A DNA stretch of 48,664 nt from Bifiguratus adelaidae (Eukaryota; Mucoromycota; Endogonomycetes; Endogonales). Position numbers and translations under genes: made by a program. The stretch is from NCBI GenBank assembly GCA_002261195.1, contig MVBO01000111.1, positions 1-48,664 of the forward strand, written 5' to 3'. The notes beneath the pieces are model-generated. The model searched no databases. It was not told where the DNA came from and worked only from the letters and a program-made list of their open reading frames with translations. Below, piece by piece: positions 13,401-26,697 of this stretch. Positions within the stretch are counted from its first letter, which is position 1. Every line of letters starts with the position of its first letter.

Positions 13401-16400
13401 AGAAGCAGTCGCCACTTTATATGCTGTAAGCGACGGAACCACCAATGTTGACGACTATCTTTCTACACTGTCTTATGTACCAACTTTGATCAAGAAGGAG
13501 ATTGAATCTCAGCCATCCGCGGTTTCAAAGAGGCTACCCAGTACTGTACTTGAAGATTTGTCATTGCTTGTCGGAGGCCCAGAGATGGAATCACAGTTGG
13601 CTTTTGTCAATGCTGTCGGTCGTGATAAAGCCATTTCGGCAGTGCGAAAATCGATGCAAAAGCTACTTAAGGTCTCATCCCGAAAACCGACTGAATACGC
13701 GCACCATCAGCGTGTCTTATGGCAGCTAGAGCATTCAAGCGAGAACAGTGAGCTCTCCTTGTTTCGTGCAAATCGCGACATGGAGTTTGCATGGCATCAA
13801 GCTCTTTGGGATGAATCGAAAAAATGCATAGCCGATCACCTGTCATCAGCGGACAAGGACAACATCAAGGAGGCTTCAATGTTAGGGCCTGCTTACCTCC
13901 AAGGAAACGTTCAAAGCACATTGGCTTTCGACTATCAGAAGCGCGCATCTGACGCGTCTAGTGCGACATACTCCCTCAATGCGCCGGCTATCCGTGGTCT
14001 TGCACTCTTCTTCTCATCAAACAGAAACATCAGAATTCCATTGGCGTTTGAATGGATAACTGTTGTTGAGAAGGCTCTACACTTTGTGAGAGCGTTACTT
14101 TCGACGTTGGACGATGCTCGCGAACCGCAGATACTTCGTGCCATTGCCATGCTTGAGCGGGCGATTGGAGAGATACTACCTCAAGTCAAGCAGTTTGGGC
14201 CACCAGTTTCTCTTGGAATTTTGATTCCACACCTGAACAACATCCTCTCAGAGTTGACGGTGAACGATGGCAGTCCTTTGCGAGGGATCAGTCAGGTGTT
14301 TGATTGCTTGCATAGTGCTCTCCAACGACCCGACAACGAATCTGCCTTTCATGTTTATTGCGCTAAGGCCCGCTTGCTGTTGGCTTGCGAATTCCTAAAC
14401 GCCTACATACCCGACTATCCCATTGATCCAACGTTGAAGGCCACTGTCAAAGCGTCTATGATGGAGCAGGAGATTGTATCTCGCGAATTGGAGATGTTCG
14501 TCAAGCGGCAAGTAAATGCAAGGATTTGCACTGGACAACCGATGTATACCGATCGCCAAATTGCCAGCGTTTTGCATCGCTTAAAGGATATGTACGCTAT
14601 GAAGAAGGGACATATTGTACGGAGACCGCAGTCCGGTCAAATTTCCGAAATTCACAACGAGCTTGCTTTCCTCAAGACAAACGTCGTCGGTAAACATGTT
14701 CGAAGTCTCCTCCTCGACATGGATGTATCGAGTTCCAAGAGCGCCCTCCTCGATCGTGAACGGGTTATACAAGACAACATGCAGAGCATCCTTTCTCGCT
14801 TGGTTGGAAGGTACACTGGCTATCGAGACTTGATTCAGCCAGCGATGCAAGCTTTGCAAGACCTTCGATTTGGATTGCATCAATTGCTGGGCATTCATCT
14901 AACTGACACTCTGACCATTGCCGCAGCAAGCCCGAATCGATATATTCCTGCTCTGCTTTCGACAGCTGCTGAGCAGAGACTCTATGCCCTGCCGAATCTA
15001 TATGACCACTGTAAGCAAGATGTCCTCTTGTCAGATCTTCTTGCTGGCATCCCAGGAGGTTCCCGTGGCAGCGTCCACATCCAACTTTTACTGTCTCAGT
15101 TCCAACATCTGGTGCGTCACGCTTGGTCCCAAGGCTCTCTAAGTATCGTTCACATACGAAGTTGTAATGCATTGTTCCAAGAAGCCATGACAGTTTGGCG
15201 AGGCATTAAGGAAAGGGAGCGCCAAGCGGAAATCGAAAAAGAATCGCTATACAAGGAACGGACCAAGGTTTATGATGCTGTTGATGAAGAGGCATTGGAG
15301 ATTCAGGAAAGAGAACGAATGTTCCGCCTGTTTGAAGAGGACTTTGCAGATCTTCGCCTTGTGGAAGAAGATCAACAGGGAATGGACCTTACATCTCAGC
15401 AAAGTAATGTCTCTGTATCGACTACCAAGCTGTCCGAAGAGGAGCTGCACTGGGTCGGCAAATCTCATGTTCTTATGTTCGAATGCCGACACACAGATGT
15501 TAATCCTTCATCTTTCGGCTTCCAAAAGGACCGTTTCCGAAATATCACTTATTCTACAGCTGCCACGATATTCCAGATGACTCACATTTCCGGAGATTGT
15601 AACCTGGATGCTAAGGCTCGAAGAGCACATTTGCATGCGGTGGTCACGGCGGGTGACTTGCTGCAAGGCAGAATCAGCGATGACAAGATGGAGAATGCGT
15701 ACGACTTTTACAAGGATAGCAATTTCCCGCAAGCGAAGAAAATATTGACTGTTCTTGATCACTGCTCTAAGCGAGTGAATAGCCTACTCGAGGAATGGCC
15801 GGAGCATGCTGTCTTGCACCAGTTAAAAGAGATCATTGAACGACTTGCAAGCTTCGAACTTGCCTCTCCAATCTCAAGGTTCTTGACTGGTTTGGAACTC
15901 CTTCTACAAAAGTCAGAGGACTGGGAAGCATACGCTAGCAAAGCGGTTTCATTGAAGGCGGAAAGGGACGATGTCATTGCATTGATCATTTCTTGGAGGC
16001 AATTAGAGCTCTCCTGTTGGCCGAAGTTATTGACAAGTCAAGAGCAAATGATTGCCGATAGTGCCTACTCTTGGTGGTTTCACGTCTACGGCACCATCTC
16101 TGAATATGCGGCTGATACAAAAAGTGTTCCCAGTGATATTATTTTAGCTTTAGATCCATTCTTGCAAGGATCTCCTGTTGGCGAATTCACGACTCGGTTG
16201 GGTTTCTTACGCGCGTTTGTTTGTCAGCTTACGTTGATTAACAAGGATGAAACAAGCTTCACCACGAGAGAGAAAGAGCTTGTCGCAATACTCAGCAACC
16301 TGCTACAATATTACTCGCAATTTGAGGCTCCATTAAGCGATTTGATCAAACGACAAAAGAAGCCATTGGAGGGCGAGCTGCGTGACTACGTCAAATTGGC

Positions 16401-19400
16401 TTCTTGGAAAGATGTGAACATCCATGCGCTGCGGCAAAGCGCCGCGAAGACTCACAGGCAATTGCACAAATGCCTCCGGAAGCATCGCGACATCATGGTA
16501 CAATCGGTTCGAGATCTCATAAATCAACATCAGCAAACTCTTGGTGACCTACAAGACAAGTCTGTTGTATCTCGTACTGCGTCCATGGTGGCAGATGTTC
16601 AAGCTGTACTAAAGGCTCCAGGTCAATGGAGTGTCACATACGACGATGGATTTTGGTCCTACATCCAACGACCCGTTTGCGACAGCTCACAAGCTCCCAG
16701 ATTCCAACGATTCCAACGATTGCAACAGACTTTCAACATAGCGCAATCCTATTGCGAGCGGCTCATCTATCGAGAAAATTTCACCTTGTACGAAGAGCTC
16801 GATAGCTTCGTATCTGACGTACTGGCTACGATATCGGAGTTGCAGAAGGGTACACCAACCACCTTGACCGAAGAGAATAAATCCTCGGTCAAGAATATCA
16901 AGCTCATCAAGAAGAAAGCGCTCGTTGACAATCTGAAAGCGATCGAGCAAACGGGCCTAAAGTGGAGAGCACCAGTGGTCCGTAATGAAGTCAAGGACTC
17001 AGCAAAACTTATGACCGTGACCACCTGGATTCCAAATGCTTCGCTTGGAAGGCTTGCAGTATCTAGTCCGGATGGCGTATCAGTACCTCAAACATTCGTA
17101 GATCTATGGACGTCGGCAACGACATACTATCATCGCAACATCTCGCGAATGGCCAATTTGAGACAAATCCTGATTGAGTCACCCACAAAAGATTTGTCAC
17201 CTCAGGAGATTGACAAATGTCTTGGCTTTTCCGAGGTAGCTTTGCACCATGTAATGAGGGAGAGAGAAGCTGTCGCGAAGGCCCTGTTGGAATTGGAACA
17301 ATTGACACCGGTGCTGGAGCAGATTAAGGTTATATCAGAATCGAACAAGCTTGGTGATGGCTTTCAATTCGAGGTGATAGAGGATTCTGCTGTCGCGAAA
17401 CATTGTGCCACTGTCAACGAGATTGTTGACTGCTTTGACGACTGCGTCGAAGCCTTACAAACCGCATGCCGGAGCGGTGCACCCGGCCACGATGGCGTGC
17501 AAGCGTGGATCGACCAAGCCAGTGGCCGGGTTCAGCTGATACAGTCGAAGGCTCGCCTTGCCAGGAATCGCATACTACAGCAGAAGTCGTCTTCTTCCAC
17601 ACTTGCCATTGTTCCAAATGACTATTCCGATCTCATTGAAGATCAATCCAACGAGCTTGCGTCTTTGGGAGTCGAATTGGCCAGTCTCTGCGATCAATAT
17701 GAGGACATCAGTGCCTTGCTGTACCCGTTGGCACTCGTATTACAGAATTCAACCAAGGGTCGTGCGGAAATAGACCAAACCGGTAAAGGAGACGGCTACC
17801 TGGACGATGCGATAACAACTTCACAATTGGAGAAAATGTCTGAAGCTTCTATTGACTGTGTGCTATCATGTATACAAAGTGTCAAGAAGTATCAAGTGGA
17901 CAACCGCGACCAGTCAAGCGATCAGTACTTGAGACACGGACACGAGTATATCTGCGGTTTGCGCGGACAATTGCATATCAGCACGATTGCAAAGCAATTT
18001 TCACAAATGATCTCTGCATTCTGTTCAAGTTATCAAGAGTCTGATTCAATTGGCAAGGCACAAATTGTGAGCAGAGTGTTGCCCTTTGCACAGCAATATT
18101 ACTTCATGGCTTTGCACGTCCTTGGCCAATGTCTTATCGATCATGCCAGCATGGCGAAATTTGCATATGTCCTTACAAGCGTCAGTAGTCACATTGTCGC
18201 AAACGGTTTTTGCATGCCAGAGGGTGCTGAAGACTTGGACGATGGAGAAGAAGGTGAATTCGATGCAAGTGGAACTGGTATCGGTCAGGGCGAAGGTGCC
18301 AAAGATGTCAGCGATCAAATCGAAGATGAAGAGCAGGTACTTGGAACGATGAACGAAGAGCAGCAAGATGATTCGAACGCTCCCGATACAAAAGAAGAAA
18401 AGAACGGTATGGAGATGGAGAACGATTTTGACGGCAAGCTGGAGGATGTAGAGGGTCAAGAGGAGAAGGAAGAAGGAAAAGAGGATGAAGAAGGGAAGGA
18501 GTTGGACGAAGAGATTGGTGACATTGGGAATGATGAGATGGACGCGGTTGACGACAAGATGTGGGGTGATGATGCAGCAGAGGATCTGAAAGATAGTGAA
18601 AAGCAGGTTGACCAAGACAAGTCAACCGGAGATCAAGGGGAGACGGATATTGTGGCAAAAGATGAAGAGGAGGCACAGGAGCAAGATGAGAAAGGCAAAA
18701 ACAGACAAGAGGAGGAAGTGGACGAAGGGGATCAGAAGGAAGAACGGAAAGAGGAGGATGAAGATGGTGGGCAAGATGAGGATGAAGACGCCGCTCCTAT
18801 CGATGCTGGAAGGGAGATGTCCGCAGATATTCCGGAGGCGGAAACCTTGGACCTGCCTGACAATATGGAGTTTGAAGAGAATGGCGGAGAAGAGCAGGAA
18901 CAAGATGGTGATATGGATATGATGGACGATGCACTCAATGAAGAGGAAGGAGAAGAACGATTTGAGGATAAGTTGGATCAGAATGAGGAAGATGGGTCAG
19001 AGGAGCAGCAAGAGCAAGAGGAGAAAGAGAAGAATGCCGAGGAAGCCGGGGATGATGTCAAAGCGCAAAGAGAGAACGAGGAGATGGACGACGAGCACAT
19101 TGCAGAAGATGAATCTAAATCTATAGAGCGGACAAACGAAGAACGGGCAAAAGAGCAGCCTGATACTCACATCTTCCCAGCCGAGGAGAACGAACCCGTC
19201 TCTGCGCAGGAAAACACATCTTTGGAGCCCACCGCCGGAAAGGAGTCTTCCAGCGCGTCTATGCAGCATACCGCACTCGATCATCAAGAGGACTCCGTAG
19301 ACCAAATTGACAAGCAACGTCAGGATCAAGATGCTCAAAACCAAAGCAGTCCAACTAAGCAGGGCCAAGAACGGTCTGAGGGAGCGCAGCAAGATCAGTC

Positions 19401-20865
19401 TGCCGAGATAGACGAACTTCAAATTGAAACTCGAGAAAATATCAACCCACATCGGAGCCTTGGTGATGCCCTCAAAGAGTGGAAACGCAGGTTACAGAAT
19501 TTGACCGACACCCAGCAAAGCGAGGAGACGCAGGAGAATATGGAAGGTGACAATGACGAGGATACACAGATACGTGAAGACCAAGAATTTGAGTACGTCG
19601 AACATGATGAAAGTAAAAGCGATCTACAAGCCATGGGTAACGCGCAAGAAGATCAGGTCCAAGGGATCGCCGAAATCGGAGCTAGGGACGATCAGGTACC
19701 CGAGGTGGAAGATCAGGTTGCTGACAAGATGGATGTAGACGAAGACTTAGTATCGGCGGATCACACTACTCCACCACCCCAACCTACTGAGGAACCATGG
19801 CAAGCGGAAGACAATGACGCTCAGGAAGGCGCGACGCTATCGGTGAAAGGTCGACGAAACAGTGAAGAAGAGGAGGATAGTTTGGAATTCAAGCGCGAAC
19901 AAAATGTGGATCCCGCAGTGCTCTCAAGTGAACCGCTAGAGCCAGAACAAATTGAAGAAATGCGCGTTCAGCTTCAAATTGAACTCAATCAATGGAAGAG
20001 CAAGGCCAGAGACACGGAAACAGCTATGGAACTCTGGCGTCAGTACGAAACTTTGACACACGATTTGGCTCTAAATCTGTGCGAACAATTGCGTCTCATC
20101 CTGGAGCCAACCCTTGCAACCAAGCTTAGAGGCGATTATCGTAGCGGGAAGCGGCTCAATATGAAGAAGATCATCCCATACATCGCTTCGCAGTTCAAAA
20201 AGGACAAGATCTGGTTGCGACGGACGAAACCATCCAAACGTACATACCAAGTCATGCTGTCCATAGATGATTCGGAATCGATGGCAAAGTCGCAATCGGT
20301 TCAGTTGGCCTACGAAGCACTGGCTCTCATTTGCAAGGCACTGTCGCAGTTGGAAGTCGGAGAAATTTCGGTAACAAGCTTCGGCAACTCCGTTCAACTC
20401 TTGCATCCATTCGATCAACCTTTCACTCAGACCTCTGGCGCTTCAGTTTTGCAACGGTGTACCTTTAAGCAGAGTGCAACTGATGTCAAGGGTTTACTGG
20501 AGACCAGTATACCCCTCTTTCAAGAAGCCCGTGGCAGGTCTACTTCTGCTGGCGATCTTTGGCAACTGCAACTCATCATATCTGATGCCATGATCACCAA
20601 GGATCAACAAGCGCTCAAATCGCTCGTTCGACATGCTGCCGATCAGCGTATCATGCTTATTTTCATCATCATTGATACGAAACCCGGCGGTACATCCATT
20701 CAAGAATGGCAGACCTGGAATCAAAGCGCCACCGGGTTATCGATGACCCCATATCTCGATACCTTTCCGTTCGACTATTATCTGGTCCTGCGTGATATTA
20801 ATGCCCTCCCAGAAGTGCTCAGTGATGCTCTACGCCAGTATTTCTCGCTTGTGGCATCCACATAG
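4490..20865 (+). CDS. MDN1: Midasin, dynein-like AAA+ ATPase for 60S ribosome biogenesis
   Basis: Five exons (4490-4971, 5028-5477, 5536-12559, 12613-12975, 13033-20865) encode 5383 residues; yeast Rea1 has 4910 and human MDN1 about 5600. Six Walker A loops are visible: GVTGSGKT (404), GETGTGKT (753), GPTSSGKT (1184), GETGCGKT (1481), GSPGVGKT (1877) and GNSSSGKT (2190). Walker B is canonical in AAA2-AAA5 (LLDEVNLA, VLDELNLA, LLDEISLA, LLDELNLA) but altered in AAA1 (LIEDIDLA) and AAA6 (LLVDNANLC), as known for the family. A long helical linker follows, then an Asp/Glu-rich tract (~4506-5082), then a VWA domain whose MIDAS motif is D5185-x-S5187-x-S5189. Midasin strips Ytm1 and Rsa4 from pre-60S particles in the nucleus; the MIDAS domain binds their UBL domains. 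The next gene starts only 87 nt after the stop codon. Confidence 0.97.
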
Positions 20866-20952
20866 AACAATGTAAATGAATTAATTAAATGATATAATGG
20901 AAATCCATTTTTGGATGTCTGCATTCTCTCTGCTTTCCAGCGCGACACTTCT

Positions 20953-23900
20953 ATGGTACGTGGTGAACCACAGCAGGCAACACATGTTGATGAAGAGGAC
21001 AAGGCAAATTCGGTAGCACATGATAAAGAATTTGACGACGAAACCGAGAGTAAGCGAGAGGCAGAAGTGATAGATGGAAGTGCAGCCGAGGAGGTGACGG
21101 ATGGACAATTGAGCGACAACGCGCCAAATGTGCTCATTGGCAACGTTTTTAGCGAGTCTGAAGAAGTCACCATCACAGAAGGCTCGGAGAGGGGGGACTC
21201 TAACGTCTCACTTGACGAATTCACCTCGAACCAGCTCACAGACACTGTTGATGAGACAGCCGGAGGTTGCGAGGCGGCTGAAAGTGGACATCCTTCCGAA
21301 AGCTCAGCTGCAGCGTTCAATGATGACATTGAGAACGGATACGGTTTTGTTGACTCGGAACCCCAATCCATACGCCAACCGCCAGTTCACTTTACGAAGG
21401 CCGTCTTTAACGAGACGCAGAAGATTGCCTATGTTGGTCTATGCTCTGTGACATCTTTGGAGCTTGTGCACAACTACAAGCTGGCAGTAGAGTCCATGGT
21501 TATGATGAGCACAATGAACTGGCAACGAAACCTCATGAAAGCTCTATATAGGCACATGGAATTGACCCAACAAGGTATGCTGTAAAGACAACATCTGCCA
21601 TCTAGCTGATCGGACCCTTCAGAACAAAAAATGATCGAATCTCTATCACAACACAACATTCTACCAACAGACTTGGTGAGAAACTTCACCTCCGAAGGCA
21701 CAACTACGGAGGTTCCCGTCGAAGCCATTCATCACAATCAAACACCATCTGCCAAGCCATCAACAGACAAATGCGAAGACGCCGAGGTGACAATACAACC
21801 AATGATGGATGATCATATATCAGAACTACGCGAAGCTTTGCCGAATAGCGAGGCTGAGCCGGAAACAATGCTAGTGACAGAAGAGAGCCAAGAAGGTACG
21901 GTGGGTCCAGCTACCGCGGGCACCATAGACACCAATCCTTCGCCGGAGGAACTTCATCGGCCAACCACCAAGACGAAACCTCAGGAACAAACGCTGTCGA
22001 CCCGCAATGGGGATCCACTAATCATCGATCTTCGATGGACTGTCATTTGCGATCTGTTTCTGCTTTGCTTGGGTAATGCTCAGTATGATTCGCGCTCTCG
22101 AGTGTTTCTATTTCAAATCGCCCGTTATCTCGGTCTGAATAAGAAGGATGTCGTGGCATTCGAGAAGAGGATGACCAATCAGTTACTTACCACAGAAAGT
22201 CCTCAGTCGGCAGCTAGCGATCAAGGCTCCAATCATACTGTGGAGAACTGGGCTGATGAGCAAATCATTGGGTTCCGAAGTGAAAAGGAGCGTAACGCTC
22301 GTAATAAGGAAGGTCGGAAAAAGCGTTTGCTCATGGTTGGCCTAGCGACCATTGGTGGTGGGTTGGTCCTTGGTCTTTCTGCGGGGTTGATGGCTCCAGT
22401 TATTGGCGCTGGCATTGGCGCTATATTCACTACTGTCGGTGTCACAGGAACAAGCGCTTTCTTGGGCGGAACCGGTGGTATCGCCCTTATCACGACTGGT
22501 GCTACGCTTACGGGTGGTCGGATAGCAGCAAAGAAGATGGGCAATCGAACCAAAGGTGTCAGTATATTCGAAATCATCACATACAAAGAGACCAAACGTG
22601 TATCGGCGGTTGTATCGGTATCAGGCTGGCTGGCTCTTCCTACGTATGAAGAAGCAGTATACGCATTCATGAATATTGACGAATCCCTGGGTGATCACAT
22701 GTCGCTCTTCTGGGAACCGGAACTGTTAACGGAGTTAGGTTCAGCATTCAAGATCATCGCCACGGAGGTCCTTACACAGGCAATCCAACAAGCTCTGGGC
22801 CATACAATGATGGGAATGCTCTTAGCTGGGCTGGCTTGGCCGATGGCGTTGACAAAGATTGGTTATCTTATCGACAATCCGTGGGCCAATGCTCTTGATC
22901 GCGCTCGAGTTGCAGGACTCATTCTCGCCGATACGTTGATGAACCGAAACCTAGGTGCTCGTCCAATTATCCTGGTGGGGTATTCTTTAGGTTCTCGCGT
23001 CATCTTCTATGCGCTGCTGGAACTGGCGCGTCTAAATGCATTCGGTATTGTTCAAGATGTCTTCATTTTTGGTACACCGGTATCGGCTACAAACAAGGAA
23101 TGGAGAGAATGTGCCACTGCGGTCAGTGGTCGTTTCGTAAACGGCTATGCGCGGAATGACTGGATGTTGGGTTTTCTCTTCCGTGCGTCGACCGGGGGTC
23201 TTGGGCGAGTCGCAGGCTTAAGGCCTCTCAGCAAAGTGGAACGCATCGAGAATTTCGATTGCACAGAGTACGTGACTGGTCATCTAACTTATCGTGCCGC
23301 GATGCCCAAAATGCTCAAACTGGTTGGTGTTGAGGTGACTAGCGAAGAGCTGCCAGATCTTTACCCGGACGACGACAAACCTGCTTCCGATGCTAAGGTA
23401 GATCCAGAAGCAGAATGCTCCAACCAAGCCGGTTCAAGAATGTCGTTAGCAAATCTGATCCGCCGGCGACATCGAGCGACAACATCTTCAATGGAACAAT
23501 ACGACCCAGAGTCAGATCCACGCGTGATGGAGCTTAGTTCAAGGTCTGTACCGGAAGTGGACGTGCCTGTGAGAATGCCAGACGTGCCAGTATCAAATCG
23601 TCCCACTCATTGGTTTTCCTTTGGAAGAAATCGACAATCATCTACCGCTAGCTCTCTAAACAGCAACACCGAGGTCAGCGAGACAGAAGACCGTGCTGTA
23701 GACACAGCACCCTCACAACCTGCTTCCGGTTTGGAAATGAATAAAGGCCGAACTACCGCCACGACCGCTTCTACTACCTGCAACTCTCCCGAATCGACTT
23801 CCTCACCATTATCCCTAACATCACGAAGATCTTTCTTTGGCGCATTCACTTCCAATGGTCACGCTTCACCTCCAAGATCGCCTTCTGTACAGTCATCCCT

Positions 23901-24303
23901 CTCTTCTGGAAATGCTTCCATCATTCTGCCCACCAAAAAGCCACCGCCTGAACCCGAACCATCCGAGATCACTTCAAGTCATTCCATGCCCGCAATTCAT
24001 CAACCTCAAGACACTACATCCACTGAAAGCTCTCCTGACATGTCTGCCTCACAGCCTGCATTAATCTCCAACACCTTCTTCTTCTCAAATCCCTTTTACC
24101 GACCCTTAAAGGCGCAATCTGCCGAAGCGGTGAACATTGAACGCTCCAAGAAAGAAGTTGAGCTTGCTGGTTTTCAAGTCAGAGAAATTAAAACGACGTT
24201 GGGTAAAATGGTCATACCCAATGAAGTCACCAATCCTGTACCTCAAGTTACCCTAGAGAGGCCCAATTTTGCCAAAACGACGGGTAGATCGGTCGACATG
24301 TAG
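20953..24303 (+). CDS. MIL1: Mil1/TMCO4-family (DUF726) alpha/beta-hydrolase-like membrane protein
   Basis: Exons 20953-21574 and 21623-24303 give 1100 residues. The N-terminal ~150 residues are acidic and low-complexity. The conserved region starts near residue 340 with IDLRWTVICDLFLLCLGNAQ. A Gly-rich hydrophobic stretch (~442-507) reads as two membrane-inserting segments. The hydrolase core follows, with a nucleophile elbow GYSLGS (S662), DVFIFGTPVSA, NDWMLGFLFR and CTEYVTGHLTY; these supply the Ser, a candidate Asp and a candidate His of a lipase triad. The C-terminal ~290 residues are Ser/Pro-rich. Yeast Mil1 (YFL034W) binds the AP-1-like adaptor at the trans-Golgi/endosome, and human TMCO4 is the counterpart. 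A real lipase activity is inferred from motifs only. The ATG chosen is the first in frame. The gene follows midasin head to tail. Confidence 0.85.
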
Positions 24304-24407
24304 ATGTGAAGAACAATGGGCATTTCATAACGTGACATCATGACGTGACTGCTGCCCTGAATTAGACTTGCGTTTGGCGTGGGGTACAGCGTGTTTTACT
24401 CCTTGGG

Positions 24408-25614
24408 ATGTTACGCTCTGCGGCACTGGTTCGGCACGTCTCACAAATTGCTGCACGCACTAGTGTCAGAACACTGAGTACCTCTGGTGCCCTACGATTT
24501 CCCGAAGTACCTGAAAACCCACTTGTACCTCCAAAGTCGTCGTCCTCCATAGCCGGTAAAGCTGGGGGTATCGTCGAGTCGGTTCTGTATGGATCCAAGA
24601 AAACCAAGGAAGAGGTCGCCAAGGACACTGCACATTCAAAGATGCTTGCGAGAGGGAAATATGTGCACGAAATTGTCAGTAAGTAGTGTCTCTGGCTGTC
24701 ACGACTTCAGGAACCGGACATGTAACCGGGTTTTCTAGAGCACAAGGTCCGCCCGGATAAGGTGGAGGAATACATTAAGCTAGTGTAAGCGCATTATGCT
24801 TGAATTTATCTGTTTCTAATGCGGCATTCCGCCAGGAGCGAAAACTATCCACGGATTGCGAATGATCCAGAGAATAAAGTCCACCTCTGTGGTAGTTGGA
24901 TGACTGAAGTGGGTGACTTAGACAGCTTCAGTAAGTGAGAATCGTGATGCACTCGAGCGCTTCTAATCCACTTGCCAGTTCACATCTGGGAATATCAAGG
25001 ATATCCAGGTCATCTTGAGACCACCACTCGCTTAAAGAATGATCAAGTAAGTGTTTGCCAGACTAAGTCAACAGCCTAATAACGAGGCTCGTAGCAATAT
25101 AAGGATTTCCAACGGGCCCTGCGGCCGCTTCTCCTCTCCAAAGAGAATCAAATTTGCTTGGAATTCTCTTTTTGGGCCACCTCTCCCCCGCAAGAAACGA
25201 AAGGCATTTACGAGTTGCGTACCTATGTCTTGAAGCCTGGAAATCTTTTGGAATGGGAAACAGAATGGTAGGGATGCAAGCTGCCTTTACTGATACCGAA
25301 CATTTAACATGATGTTTGTAGGAGAAAGGGACTAGAATATAGAAGACGATATTGCGAACCTGTAGGCGCTTGGTTCTCACAACTTGGAAAGCTCAACACA
25401 GTGCATCACATGTGGACTTATCCGTAAGCGTGCATAGAACTCACATTCGCTCGGTACTCATGGTCATGACAGGGATCTTCAAACCCGGAAGGTTACGAGG
25501 GAGGAAGCATGGCAGGAGGATGGATGGGCGGAGACGGTCTATAAGACTGTGCGGTTGATTGACAATATGCACACCGCCATCCTTGTCCCTCTAGAGTTTA
25601 GCCCTCTTCGATAG
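24408..25614 (+). CDS. NIPSNAP-family mitochondrial protein
   Basis: Seven exons (24408-24678, 24739-24784, 24836-24930, 24979-25046, 25095-25267, 25322-25423, 25473-25614) encode 298 residues, close to the ~285 of human NIPSNAP1/2. The N-terminus (MLRSAALVRHVSQIAARTSV) is basic and free of acidic residues, as in a mitochondrial presequence. Family landmarks follow: VHLCGSWMTEVGDLDSF, VHIWEYQGYPGHLETTTRLK, LLLSKENQICLEFSFW, IYELRTYVLKPGNLLEWE, and WFSQLGKLNTVHHMWTYPDL followed by KVTREEAWQEDGW. These form two ferredoxin-like NIPSNAP halves. Intron 5 has the weak donor GTAGGG; every other join is conventional. In animals the proteins sit in or on mitochondria and act in mitophagy signalling; the fungal role is unclear. 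It is the only gene here cut into so many tiny exons over 1.2 kb. Confidence 0.93.
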
Positions 25615-25795
25615 AGCGATTCAATCGTTATAGAGATAGAATAACGGGTAGATGCTGAGGGTGACGCTCTGAGCAATTTATAGTCGATTATGCCGGCATA
25701 TATAGGTGGATGAAGTATAAAGATATGTGGAGACTGGATACATTTCAGACGTGGATTGAAGCTCTGTGACAAGACTGACAGTCTTTGAAGTGAAA

Positions 25796-26491
25796 ATGTA
25801 CATTTCGTATCCGAGACTGGGTCAACAGCTGTCGACACAATGCAAATCACTGCTACCGGTAGCATCAAGTGCACGATTCACAAAGCGATATCAGTCATCG
25901 ACTACAACAGAAGCTAGTACGGAAGAACGGTTGTTCTCGAGACTGGACATTTGCGTTGGCAAGATTGTTGACATTCGGCGGCATGAGGAGGCCGATTCGT
26001 TGTACATAGAGCAGATCGACTGTGGGGAGGGAAGATTGCGGACCATTGTCAGTGGTCTCGTGCCATTCTTCTCCGAGTCCCGGTTGAGCCAACAAAAGGT
26101 GATCGTGTTGATGAACCTCAAGCCGTCAAAGTTACGAGGTGTAACGTCGGAAGGCATGCTACTCTGCGCTTCCTCAAAACGCTCCAACGCCAAGGCTTCC
26201 ACAAATGCACCAGATAGTGAGACCACTGTCTCCACTGTCTCGGTAGAACTGCTGCAACCACCGTCAGACGCGCAACCCGGTGATAGGATTACATATGCAG
26301 AACGACCTCCTAACCTCGCTGACACCCCACCACCTACGATCAAGATCAAAACGTTTCAAGAAGCAGCCAAACTCTTTTCAATTTCCACCGACGGATCTCA
26401 TCGAGCGCTCTTCAACGGCAAACCATGGCGAGTTGCCGGTCGCGACGGCGACATTTCCTGCCAATCCATTGCCGGAGGCACGATTTCCTAA
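25796..26491 (+). CDS. tRNA-binding (EMAPII/Arc1 C-terminal type) OB-fold protein, probably mitochondrial
   Basis: A single exon encodes 231 residues. From residue ~52 it matches the tRNA-binding domain shared by Arc1p, AIMP1/EMAPII and the C-terminus of some methionyl-tRNA synthetases: LDICVGKIVDIRRHEEADSL, YIEQIDCGEGRLRTIVSGLV, VIVLMNLKPSKLRGVTSEGM and LLCAS. The EMAPII-like extension follows, ending ALFNGKPWRV and SCQSIAGGTIS. No synthetase or GST-like domain is fused to it. The first ~40 residues (MYISYPRLGQQLSTQCKSLL and onward) carry Arg/Lys and no acidic residue until after position 40, as expected for a mitochondrial presequence. It may therefore serve organellar tRNAs or a synthetase there. 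The ATG is the first in frame; upstream the frame holds only GTG. Targeting is inferred from composition. Confidence 0.85.
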   Translation: MYISYPRLGQQLSTQCKSLLPVASSARFTKRYQSSTTTEASTEERLFSRLDICVGKIVDIRRHEEADSLYIEQIDCGEGRLRTIVSGLVPFFSESRLSQQKVIVLMNLKPSKLRGVTSEGMLLCASSKRSNAKASTNAPDSETTVSTVSVELLQPPSDAQPGDRITYAERPPNLADTPPPTIKIKTFQEAAKLFSISTDGSHRALFNGKPWRVAGRDGDISCQSIAGGTIS

Positions 26492-26697
26492 TAAAGAATA
26501 AGATGCGTGACGTGTACCATGCAATTTCCAAAATAGGCAAACACAGCGCGTTTTCCGTGACACGCAGCAACGCAGCGTGCTTGTCCTTGAACTACCTTTT
26601 CATTTGCTTGCATTGGGCTTTCACGCTGTTTGCTTTAAACGTGGATACACTCAAGATTGGATTTCGACTATCGGAAGGTCATGCATATAACTTGGAT

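Noticed and set aside
18046-18615. A 189-codon minus-strand open frame, hydrophobic when translated
   Set aside because: It is antisense to the Asp/Glu-rich tract of midasin; GAA/GAG-rich DNA reads as Phe/Leu/Ser on the other strand. No splice or family support.
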